A stretch of DNA of 9,109 bases from NCBI GenBank assembly GCA_945835425.1, contig CAMAJC010000050.1:1-9109 (forward strand), in the 5' to 3' direction. This document shows positions 1 to 7,511 of this stretch, piece by piece (position 1 is the stretch's first letter; the number at the start of each line of letters is the position of its first letter). The notes under the pieces were generated by a model. That model ran no database searches and was not told the origin of the DNA. It saw only the letters and a list, made by a program, of their open reading frames with translations. The position numbers and the translations under genes were made by a program. This DNA is from an uncultured Clostridia bacterium (lineage in GTDB: Bacteria; Bacillota; Clostridia; Oscillospirales; Ruminococcaceae).

Positions 1-8
1 AGACAGTA

Positions 9-350
9 TCATCCGGGAGGCCATGCGAGGCCGCGGCCTGCCAGCACATGGAAATGCAGATGGCCGACCGTCTGGCCGCCGTCTTCGCCGCAGTTGGCGA
101 CGACGCGGTAGCCGTTTTTCAGGCCCAGGTCTGCGGCGATCTTTGCGATGACCGCATAGATATGGCCGACGACCGCGCAGTTTTCCTCATTGACAGCCGA
201 AGGTCCGGAGAGATGCTCCTTGGGGACGACCAGGAAATGGACCGGCGCCTGCGGATCGATGTCGTAAAATGCGTAGCAGAGATCATCCTCATACACCTTG
301 TTGCTGGGGATGTCTCCGGCAATGATCTTACAAAACAGGCAATCAGACAT
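9..350 (-). CDS. hinT: HIT family protein (HinT-like purine nucleoside phosphoramidase)
   Basis: A complete 113-residue protein of the usual length for bacterial HinT. The HIT signature is seen at residues 97-103 (HLHFHVL, the His-x-His-x-His triad), and it ends in the family's typical WPPG tail. The N-terminal CxxC (C4, C7) and H46 are the positions that bind zinc in many Gram-positive homologues. Family members hydrolyse adenosine 5'-phosphoramidates and aminoacyl-adenylates in the cytoplasm; H101 would be the nucleophile. The ATG at 350-348 is preceded by AAAGGAGG about 8 nt upstream, which fixes the start. The gene lies downstream of alaS on the same strand, about 305 bp away, with a repeat element between them. 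No promoter of its own was found, so cotranscription with alaS is possible. The terminator, if any, lies beyond the left edge. Family assignment is firm; the physiological substrate is unknown. Confidence 0.95.
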   Translation of the reverse strand: MSDCLFCKIIAGDIPSNKVYEDDLCYAFYDIDPQAPVHFLVVPKEHLSGPSAVNEENCAVVGHIYAVIAKIAADLGLKNGYRVVANCGEDGGQTVGHLHFHVLAGRGLAWPPG

Positions 351-655
351 TCATTTTGCCTCCTTTCTTCTATTAGGGTGAAGAGTTTAAGTGAGAGTGA
401 AGTGCTTTAGTGAGAGTGAAGTGTGAAGAGTGGAGAGTGGAGTTATGGTGCGGCGCGGATCGCGCCGCGATCAAATAGCTCCGCTCCCGCAGGTAAGAAA
501 CTGCTTTCCGGCAGAACTACTCCGCTCTGCATGAAGATAAGTAGAAATCGTTTGATATTGGGCATTTGTGATAAACGCACACCTCATTCAATCATAGCGC
601 GATCCGCGCTATACCTTCACTCCACTCTTCACTCTCCACTCTCAACACTGATTCT
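351..655. repeat. Repeat element with hairpin-bearing inverted ends between alaS and hinT
   Basis: This 305-bp stretch holds no gene. The left side is rich in GTGAAGAGTGGAG-type short repeats, including a perfect 15-bp direct repeat (AGTGAGAGTGAAGTG) at 390-404 and 409-423. The right side (616-650) carries the inverted version (CACTCCACTCTTCACTC). Just inside each end is a perfect 8-bp hairpin with a 3-nt loop: 450-468 (GCGGCGCG/CGCGCCGC) and 594-612 (ATAGCGCG/CGCGCTAT). Inverted, degenerate ends with subterminal hairpins and no coding capacity suggest a MITE-like element of roughly 240-260 bp. The exact ends and target duplication cannot be set because the ends are internally repetitive. A related half copy lies at 4565-4663. 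Confidence 0.7.
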
Positions 656-3295
<2,640 letters not shown>

Positions 3296-3318
3296 GGGGA
3301 TAACTTCCTTTCATTTTT

Positions 3319-3340
3319 AAGCGGCTGATTGCAGCTGCTT
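3319..3340. repeat. Hairpin, copy 1 of a direct repeat flanking the MITE
   Basis: AAGCGGCT and AGCTGCTT pair around a 6-nt loop (one G-T wobble in RNA). The same stem recurs at 3545-3566 in the same orientation with loop gattgc changed to atatgc. The two copies bracket the hairpin-ended element at 3389-3507. Confidence 0.6.
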
Positions 3341-3388
3341 TCAGCTTGTAGATAAAGTCTGTAAGAATCAAATGTAACAATCATTTGC

Positions 3389-3507
3389 TTGTAGCGGCGG
3401 TCTGTGACCGCCACCGAATTTGTGCAAATTCACGAATTATATAATTGCTACACATAAGAAACTAGATGTTTGCTGATGTCGGTGGCGACCGCAGGTCGCC
3501 GCTACAA
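3389..3507. mobile_element. MITE-like element (119 bp) inside the alaS 5' leader
   Basis: The 29-bp ends 3389-3417 and 3479-3507 are inverted copies of each other, matching at 24 of 29 positions (TTGTAGCGGCG...CGCCACCGA). Each end is itself a perfect 7-bp hairpin with a 3-nt loop: GGCGGTC/GACCGCC on the left and GGCGACC/GGTCGCC on the right. The 61-bp centre is AT-rich and holds two palindromes, GAATTTGTGCAAATTC (3416-3431, overlapping the left end) and AATTATATAATT. There is no coding capacity. It lies between the T-box terminator and the alaS start, so it is transcribed as leader. I found no clear target-site duplication. Hairpin-ended GTAGCGGCG repeats of this sort are, from memory, common in gut Clostridia. 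Confidence 0.7.
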
Positions 3508-3529
3508 CTACAAATCATCAATATATAAC

Positions 3530-3566
3530 TTTTTCGACAGGCTGAAGCGGCTATATGCAGCTGCTT
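3530..3566. repeat. TTTTTCGACAGxCTGA dispersed motif plus hairpin copy 2
   Basis: TTTTTCGACAGGCTGA at 3530-3545 recurs as TTTTTCGACAGCCTGA at 7343-7358, with one difference in 16 bases. Here it runs into the second AAGCGGCT...AGCTGCTT hairpin (3545-3566). Both places are intergenic, suggesting a dispersed repeat. The motif contains TTCGACA, the complement of the Spo0A box TGTCGAA; at this site that may be incidental. Confidence 0.5.
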
Positions 3567-3597
3567 TGTTTATTTCACGCTGACCGGAACTGAAAAT

Positions 3598-3630
3598 AAA
3601 AAAAGACCTCATCCCAAAAGGGACGAAATC
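3598..3630 (-). terminator. T-box-controlled intrinsic terminator of alaS
   Basis: Read on the minus strand, GATTTCGTCCC and GGGATGAGGTC form an 11-bp stem (with G-U wobbles) closed by a TTTT loop and followed by seven T residues. It lies directly after the T-box sequence, as expected for a transcription-attenuation T-box. Confidence 0.93.
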
Positions 3631-3848
3631 TCTCATTCCGTGGTACCACCCAAATGAAGAAAAGACACACTTTTCTCCGCTCTTTTTCCTTAACGCGGAA
3701 AACGCCGCCTATTAAGCGGGGCTCCCAGACGGCACACAGGGCTTCCCGTCAAACGCCTTGCAGAAGATTTCTCGCGAAAACAGCGTCCTCTCTGATACGG
3801 AAACTTCCCTGCTGGTTCTGTTCACAGCCGGTCAGATATTTTAGTACA
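3598..3848 (-). promoter_or_regulatory. T-box riboswitch (tRNA-Ala sensing) upstream of alaS
   Basis: On the minus strand the conserved T-box sequence GGGTGGTACCACGGAA is at 3651-3636. It is preceded by a stem III hairpin at 3676-3658 (AGAAAAG/CTTTTCT) and followed by the terminator at 3630-3598. The Stem I GA motif AGAGAGGACG is near 3793-3784 and can pair through GACG with CGTC at 3731-3728. The codon directly before that strand is GCC at 3733-3731, a fitting but tentative alanine specifier. In known T-boxes uncharged tRNA pairs with the specifier and the T-box bulge, favours the antiterminator and allows transcription of the synthetase gene. Class and target are clear; the specifier position was assigned by eye only. 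Confidence 0.92.
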
Positions 3849-3853
3849 TGCTC

Positions 3854-3882
3854 ATTATAACGCCGGGAAAGCCGGTTGTCAA
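3854..3882 (-). promoter_or_regulatory. Consensus sigma-A promoter for the alaS T-box transcript
   Basis: On the minus strand TTGACA (3882-3877) and TATAAT (3859-3854) are perfect hexamers separated by 17 bp. Initiation is expected near 3848, giving a leader of about 550 nt before the alaS start. The promoter begins 25 bp downstream of the stop codon of the 80-residue gene, which could also read through into it. Confidence 0.92.
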
Positions 3883-3906
3883 GCGGTTTCGGGCGGTTTT
3901 GCGGAT

Positions 3907-4149
3907 TTAGTCGTGCCGGTTTCCGCCGTGACTTCCGACATCTTCCAATGCGCATACGATTTCTTCAATTTTCATGACACAATCTTCGTCCGAATACTGT
4001 TCATCGCGGATAATCGCTCTGATTTTATCCAGTGCGCGGTAACATTCCATCTGGGCGATTTCTTTTGCGTTCAGCTGCAAATTCGGGAAAATAATCTGGG
4101 CGTCCTGCTGCTGCAGGTAATGGGCCAGGATTTCTGCGTATAAATCCAT
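3907..4149 (-). CDS. Small acidic hypothetical protein (80 aa)
   Basis: I do not recognise a named family. The protein starts MDLYAEILAHYLQQQ and ends GSHGGNRHD. It is acidic and probably all-helical, with conserved-looking segments at 33-48 (QMECYRALDKIRAIIR) and 56-70 (DCVMKIEEIVCALED). From memory, similar small proteins with a GG-RHD tail occur next to XRE regulators in Clostridia. The ATG at 4149-4147 has GGAGGTG about 8 nt upstream. The frame remains open farther upstream, but those starts lie in the promoter region and lack a ribosome binding site. It has its own sigma-A promoter with a palindrome at the expected start of transcription, and is divergent from the XRE gene, suggesting joint control. 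Function unknown. Confidence 0.8.
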   Translation of the reverse strand: MDLYAEILAHYLQQQDAQIIFPNLQLNAKEIAQMECYRALDKIRAIIRDEQYSDEDCVMKIEEIVCALEDVGSHGGNRHD

Positions 4150-4174
4150 AAAACACACCTCCGTCAAAATAATA

Positions 4175-4189
4175 ATACCGAATCGGGAT
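4175..4189. promoter_or_regulatory. Candidate operator palindrome
   Basis: ATACCGAATCGGGAT is symmetric as AT-n-CCGA-n-TCGG-n-AT. It sits at the predicted transcription start of the minus-strand 80-residue gene and upstream of the divergent XRE gene, a usual place for an XRE operator. Binding is inferred only. Confidence 0.5.
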
Positions 4190-4195
4190 ATTTTT

Positions 4196-4224
4196 GTTAT
4201 AGCGGTAGCTGATAATAAAGTCAA
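4196..4224 (-). promoter_or_regulatory. Sigma-A promoter for the 80-aa gene
   Basis: On the minus strand TTGACT (4224-4219) and TATAAC (4201-4196) are separated by 17 bp, each one base from consensus. Initiation is expected near 4189, about 40 nt before the ATG. No equally good promoter is seen for the divergent plus-strand gene. Confidence 0.82.
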
Positions 4225-4257
4225 GAAAAAGTGATTTTTTGACGTGAGGGTAAACGA

Positions 4258-4464
4258 GTGAGACTGAAAGAATTGCGCAAAATGAAGAAGATTTCTCAGC
4301 TCAAGCTGGCTATGGATCTGCATATGAATCAAAATACGATCAGCCGCTATGAAACAGGTGAACGGGAAGCAGGATATGCGGAATTGATCGCCATAGCAGA
4401 TTATTTTGATGTTTCAATTGATTATCTTTTGGAGCGGACAGATAACCCGGAAATAAATCGGTGA
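4258..4464 (+). CDS. XRE-family HTH transcriptional regulator (68 aa)
   Basis: A single helix-turn-helix domain of the Cro/C1 type, normal in length for a minimal XRE regulator. The helix pair runs over residues 12-34, with the recognition helix in NQNTISRYETG (24-34). The ISRYETGER and DYFDVSIDYLLERTD segments are typical of the family. The start is GTG at 4258, with GAGGG about 7 nt upstream; no ATG alternative exists. It is divergent from the 80-residue gene across a 108-bp region with a candidate operator, so autoregulation and control of that neighbour are likely but inferred. It ends shortly before a strong terminator. No phage or conjugation gene is seen nearby. Confidence 0.92.
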   Translation: MRLKELRKMKKISQLKLAMDLHMNQNTISRYETGEREAGYAELIAIADYFDVSIDYLLERTDNPEINR

Positions 4465-4497
4465 AAGTGGGCTAATGTTCCATAAGTATTTTCTAAC

Positions 4498-4557
4498 ATG
4501 AGGGCAGATAGATGAAGCGAAACCGTTTCAATTATCTGCCCTCATTTTGCCTTTTTT
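4498..4557 (+). terminator. Intrinsic terminator of the XRE gene
   Basis: ATGAGGGCAGATA (4498-4510) pairs perfectly with TATCTGCCCTCAT (4533-4545). The stem continues past a 2x2 internal loop as TGAAGCG/CGTTTCA with an aaac loop. TTTTGCCTTTTTT follows, so it works for the plus strand; the opposite strand has only a weak T run. Confidence 0.9.
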
Positions 4558-4564
4558 CCTGTAG

Positions 4565-4663
4565 ACGCACCGCCTATTCAATCACGGCAGCGACTCGGTG
4601 TCCTGCGGACGCCCGCGCCGTACCATAATTATTCATTATTCATTCTTCACTATTCATTCTTCA
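4565..4663. repeat. Half copy of the alaS/hinT repeat family
   Basis: CCGCGCCGTACCATAA (4613-4628) is the reverse complement of 443-458 with one mismatch in 16. The segment 4565-4590 (ACGCAC..CCT.ATTCAATCA) resembles 575-600. It ends in tandem ATTCATTCTTCACT-type repeats (4626-4663), the AT-richer counterpart of the GAGTG repeats at the first element. Only one end is present. It fills the gap between the two convergent genes. Confidence 0.65.
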
Positions 4664-5335
4664 TCAAAATAAAATATCCGCCGCTTGTTCCAGCAAACAC
4701 TTTTCCCCGAACGTCTCCTTCATAATTTCCGCGGCGGTGTCTCCTGCGCACATCCGCTCATAGATTTTGCTCAGAGAGAGTTTTTCCGCGTCCCGGATAA
4801 GGGCGCCGTCTATCGAAAGGAAATAAGGCGCGGCCGTTTCTGCGACTGAGTAAAGGAGTGCATACGCTTCGTCCGGCAGCGCCGCCGCCGTCTCTTCGCT
4901 GCACACCGCCATCTCCTCCGACCGCAGCCAGGCTTCTCCAGTGAGCTGTTCCGCCGTCCACCCATCCGTCCGGTCGCCCATCAGCCCCAGCGCCCTGCTG
5001 TGCAGCAGCACCATCCGCAGGGTCAGCGCCTGAACAGCTGTATTTTCGTCATACGGCTTATTTTCCTCTGCCCATGCGCTCCATTCCTCCGCAGCCAGCC
5101 GCACCAGCAGCTCCTGCGGCGTCAGGGCAATGATATTTTCCTCCGCGTCCTCCACCCGGTAGCACTGCGGCAGCGGCTCGGAGAGGGCCTGCACCTCCAT
5201 CCCTTCCCACAGAGCAGGGAGTCCGGGTGCCGTTTCCCGCGGGTTTTCGCTTTGCACCAGAATCCACGGCAGCAGTATCCCCAGCAGCAGCCCCATCAAA
5301 ACCATCGCAAGGTTTCTTTTCAGTTTGTCCGCCAT
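4664..5335 (-). CDS. Membrane-anchored protein of unknown function, remotely SpoIID-like (223 aa)
   Basis: One N-terminal hydrophobic segment (about residues 9-27, after KLKR) predicts a type II membrane anchor or uncleaved signal, with the rest outside the cell. The segment 70-115 (LTPQELLVRLAAEEW...VQALTLRMVLLHSRAL) has the spacing of the SpoIID core, in which a Glu follows an LxGVVAAE-type strand and an EALKAQAVAARTYAL helix comes next. The C-terminal KIYERMCAGDTAAEIMKETFG (190-210) resembles the end of SpoIID (mA.eG.sy.eIL..YY). If so, it is a divergent and short relative: SpoIID proteins usually exceed 300 residues and carry HGVGMSQ, which is absent. SpoIID is a peptidoglycan lytic transglycosylase of forespore engulfment. 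The ATG at 5335 has AAGGAGGGG 5-6 nt upstream. Gene reality is likely; the family is a weak inference. Confidence 0.78.
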   Translation of the reverse strand: MADKLKRNLAMVLMGLLLGILLPWILVQSENPRETAPGLPALWEGMEVQALSEPLPQCYRVEDAEENIIALTPQELLVRLAAEEWSAWAEENKPYDENTAVQALTLRMVLLHSRALGLMGDRTDGWTAEQLTGEAWLRSEEMAVCSEETAAALPDEAYALLYSVAETAAPYFLSIDGALIRDAEKLSLSKIYERMCAGDTAAEIMKETFGEKCLLEQAADILF

Positions 5336-5453
5336 TTTTCCCCTCCTTCATGACAGCTTCCTCCGAAACGGAATTTCTCATTATTGCACAATAAAATTGC
5401 AGGAAAAAGATAAAAATATTTCATTCTATTCTCAGAAAACATAGTAATCTGCC

Positions 5454-5482
5454 TTGACGAAACCGCATTTAGCGTGTATAAT
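5454..5482 (+). promoter_or_regulatory. Sigma-A promoter of the citrate synthase gene
   Basis: TTGACG (5454-5459) and a perfect TATAAT (5477-5482) are spaced by 17 bp. Transcription would start near 5489, leaving a leader of about 110 nt. Confidence 0.9.
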
Positions 5483-5525
5483 AAGAATAATCCTCGCAAA
5501 AAGAAAAATAAATATGCAAGTAAGC

Positions 5526-5545
5526 CCTTGCCAAAATGGGCAAGG
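5526..5545 (+). promoter_or_regulatory. Leader hairpin before citrate synthase
   Basis: CCTTGCC and GGCAAGG form a perfect 7-bp stem with a 6-nt loop, about 54 nt upstream of the start codon. No T run follows, so it is not a terminator. It may affect mRNA stability or translation; no known riboswitch is recognised. Confidence 0.45.
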
Positions 5546-5598
5546 ATTTCAAAAATCCTGCAAACTCAAGCAAAACACCGACAGAAAGGAAGCCGCTC

Positions 5599-6954
5599 AT
5601 GTCTCCGATGAAAAAAGAATCTCTGGACACCTTATTCGGCGAGTTCCAGAAATATAACCATATCGACCCGGCGCTGAACGATAAATACGGCGTCAAAAGG
5701 GGCCTGCGCAACAGCGACGGCACCGGCGTCCTTGCCGGCCTGACCCAGATCTGCAACGTACACGGCTACGTTTTAAATGAGGGCGAAAAATGCCCGGTAG
5801 AGGGCGAGCTGACCTACCGCGGCATCAATATCCGGGATATGGTCGAAGCCTGCGTCGCCGAAAACCGGTATGGCTATGAGGAGGTCTCCTACCTGCTGGT
5901 GTTCGGGCACCTGCCCAACCGGAAGCAGCTGGAATTTTACCGCCAGGTCCTCTCCCAGGTCCGTGCACTGCCCCAGTCCTTTGTCCAGGACATGATCCTC
6001 AAAGCGCCTTCCCGCGATATCATGAACAAGCTGGGCCGAAGCATCCTCGCCCTGTATTCCTATGACGAATTTGCCCAGGATGAAGGGCTGGAAGCCGAGC
6101 TGAAAAAAGCGATCTATATCATCGCCCGGATGCCCACCATCATGGTCAACAGCTATATGGCCAAAATCGGCAATTATGATAATCAGTCGACCTATTTCCA
6201 CCCCGTCCGCCCGAACGAGACCGTCGCCCAGAGCATCCTTTCGACCCTGCGGCCTGACCGGTCGTATACCGAGGAGGAGGCGCACCTGCTGGATATCTGC
6301 CTGATGCTCCACGCGGAGCACGGCGGCGGCAACAACTCGACCTTTGTCTGCCGCGCGATGACTTCTTCCGGCACCGATGCTTACGCCGCCTATTCCGCAG
6401 CGGTCGGCGCCCTCAAGGGCTTCCGGCACGGCGGCGCCAATATCCGCGTCTGCCAGATGTTCGACGCCATCAAGGCGCAGGTCAAGCACTGGGACAACGA
6501 CGAGGAGATCAAAGAGGCTCTGCGGATGATTCTGGACAAAAAGCTCGGCGACGGCAGCGGGCTCATCTACGGTATGGGCCACGCAGTTTACACCCTGTCC
6601 GACCCCCGCGCGACCATGCTGCGGGATAACGCGGCCAAGCTGGCGGCCATCAAGGGGATGGAGGACGAGTTCCGCCTGCTCAAAAAGGTCGAGCAGCTGA
6701 CCCCGGAGGTCTTTGCCGAGACAAAAGGCTCCACCAAAGATATCTGCGCCAACGTCGACCTTTATTCCGGTTTTGTTTACCGGATGCTGGGCCTGCCGGA
6801 AGACCTCTTCACGCCGCTCTTTGCCACAGCCCGCATCAGCGGCTGGGCAGCCCACCGGATCGAGGAATATGCGACCTGCTCCCGGATCATGCGTCCGGCG
6901 TACAAGGCGGTCGTCCGCAACAAGCCCTATATTCCGATGGAAGACAGAATGTAA
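5599..6954 (+). CDS. gltA: Citrate synthase
   Basis: A 451-residue citrate synthase that condenses acetyl-CoA and oxaloacetate to citrate, the entry to the (often incomplete) TCA route to 2-oxoglutarate and glutamate. Numbered from the chosen ATG, the catalytic residues are visible: H241 in HAEHGGGNNSTF, H277 in GFRHGGAN and D387 in NVDLYSGFVY. R412 in FATARISGWAAHR matches the substrate-binding Arg. The usual GHRVYKxxDPRA motif reads GMGHAVYTLSDPRA (326-339), with Ala in place of Arg. The ATG at 5599 is preceded by AGAAAGGAAG at a 6-7 nt spacing. The in-frame ATG at 5536 has no ribosome binding site, lies in a hairpin and would add a low-complexity tail. The gene is single, with its own promoter and terminator; no aconitase or isocitrate dehydrogenase gene adjoins it. 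A 2-methylcitrate synthase activity cannot be excluded. Confidence 0.95.
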   Translation: MSPMKKESLDTLFGEFQKYNHIDPALNDKYGVKRGLRNSDGTGVLAGLTQICNVHGYVLNEGEKCPVEGELTYRGINIRDMVEACVAENRYGYEEVSYLLVFGHLPNRKQLEFYRQVLSQVRALPQSFVQDMILKAPSRDIMNKLGRSILALYSYDEFAQDEGLEAELKKAIYIIARMPTIMVNSYMAKIGNYDNQSTYFHPVRPNETVAQSILSTLRPDRSYTEEEAHLLDICLMLHAEHGGGNNSTFVCRAMTSSGTDAYAAYSAAVGALKGFRHGGANIRVCQMFDAIKAQVKHWDNDEEIKEALRMILDKKLGDGSGLIYGMGHAVYTLSDPRATMLRDNAAKLAAIKGMEDEFRLLKKVEQLTPEVFAETKGSTKDICANVDLYSGFVYRMLGLPEDLFTPLFATARISGWAAHRIEEYATCSRIMRPAYKAVVRNKPYIPMEDRM

Positions 6955-6962
6955 ATGGATAC

Positions 6963-7016
6963 AACGCCCTGTCTGTCAGAAAAGCTTTGTACTTCTCTGA
7001 CAGACAGGGCGTTTTT
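6963..7016 (+). terminator. Intrinsic terminator of citrate synthase
   Basis: AACGCCCTGTCTGTCAGA (6963-6980) pairs perfectly over 18 bp with 6996-7013 around a 15-nt loop, and the T run covers 7012-7016. It starts 9 bp after the stop codon. Confidence 0.95.
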
Positions 7017-7024
7017 GCGGACAA

Positions 7025-7340
7025 AAGACAGGCCGGCGGGGATTCCGCCAGCACAGCTTGTCAAAAAGGTTACTATGCAAAATCTTGCAAAACCTTCCCG
7101 TCTTAATGATAAAGGTTTGGGGTCCAGCCCTTTTTCCAAAGGGCTGGCGGAGTCCAGAGGCAGCGCCTCTGGTCGCTCTCCGCAGAGAGCGAAATCCCCT
7201 TTGCGGAGCGCGCTCGGCAGGGGGTGAATTGTCAAAACAGTCCGGCGGACTATTTTGGCAAGAGGGGGCGGCCTGCAAGTGAGGCCGCCCCCTGAAAAGC
7301 TTCCGATAAGCATTCACGTTTCATGAAAACATAAAACGTG
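7025..7340. repeat. Gene-free array of consecutive hairpins
   Basis: No gene is supported between the citrate synthase terminator and 7512. Successive perfect or near-perfect stems are CCAGCCCTTT/AAAGGGCTGG (7124-7147), CCAGAGGC/GCCTCTGG (7154-7172), CGCTCTC/GAGAGCG (7174-7191), and CCCCT/AGGGG (7196-7223) enclosing the palindrome GAGCGCGCTC. Then follow a 13-bp stem with one mismatch and one wobble at 7231-7259, an 11-bp stem GGGGGCGGCCT/AGGCCGCCCCC at 7264-7292, and CACGTTT/AAACGTG at 7315-7340. None is followed by a T run. From memory, GGGCTGG...CCAGxGGCxxxGCCxCTGG arrays recur between genes of gut Clostridia, so this is probably a dispersed structured repeat rather than a gene-specific regulator. 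Confidence 0.7.
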
Positions 7341-7342
7341 AG

Positions 7343-7411
7343 TTTTTCGACAGCCTGAGCTGGCAGGGTTTCCTCCTGCATATGGTCAAATTGTCGAATT
7401 TTGTCGAAAAA
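7343..7411 (+). promoter_or_regulatory. Tandem Spo0A-box-like sites with an inverted third copy
   Basis: TGTCGAA, the core of the Spo0A box, occurs at 7392-7398 and again at 7402-7408, exactly 10 bp apart and on the same strand (TTGTCGAAtt-TTGTCGAAaa). An inverted copy TTCGACA is at 7346-7352. TTTTTCGACA (7343-7352) and TGTCGAAAAA (7402-7411) also make a 10-bp inverted repeat. The sites lie about 30-50 bp upstream of the proposed -35 of the secreted-protein gene. A 10-bp tandem spacing fits side-by-side Spo0A binding as known for abrB-type sites. Regulation is inferred. Confidence 0.5.
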
Positions 7412-7439
7412 ATTCTACATAGACGCTCTGTAAACACAA

Positions 7440-7468
7440 TTGACTGTCAGACGCATACATGTTAATAT
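7440..7468 (+). promoter_or_regulatory. Possible promoter of the secreted repeat protein
   Basis: TTGACT (7440-7445) and TAATAT (7463-7468) are 17 bp apart and match consensus at 5/6 and 4/6 positions. A TATAAT at 7472-7477 is an alternative -10 without a good -35. The weak -10 would suit an activated promoter. Confidence 0.45.
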
Positions 7469-7511
7469 TTTTATAATATACTTTTGCTTTAACATGATCG
7501 GAGGGCCTGCT

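Noticed and set aside
3431..3447. TATAAT inside the AATTATATAATT palindrome as a second alaS promoter
   Set aside because: No acceptable -35 hexamer at 16-18 bp on either strand; the match follows from the palindrome.
4150..4332. N-terminal extension of the 80-aa minus-strand protein to 141 residues
   Set aside because: The extension runs through the promoter and into the XRE coding region; the ATG at 4149 has a clear GGAGGTG site.
5536..5598. In-frame upstream ATG as the start of citrate synthase
   Set aside because: No Shine-Dalgarno, the ATG lies in a hairpin loop, and 5599 has AGAAAGGAAG at good spacing with a normal family N-terminus.
5773..6855. 360-codon minus-strand frame opposite citrate synthase
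   Set aside because: Antisense shadow created by GC-rich third positions; the plus-strand protein has all catalytic residues.
7124..7292. CRISPR-like array
   Set aside because: The stems are all different and there is no repeated unit with spacers.
6955..7317. Several short frames on both strands within the hairpin array
   Set aside because: They translate palindromic repeats, lack ribosome binding sites and start inside the terminator.
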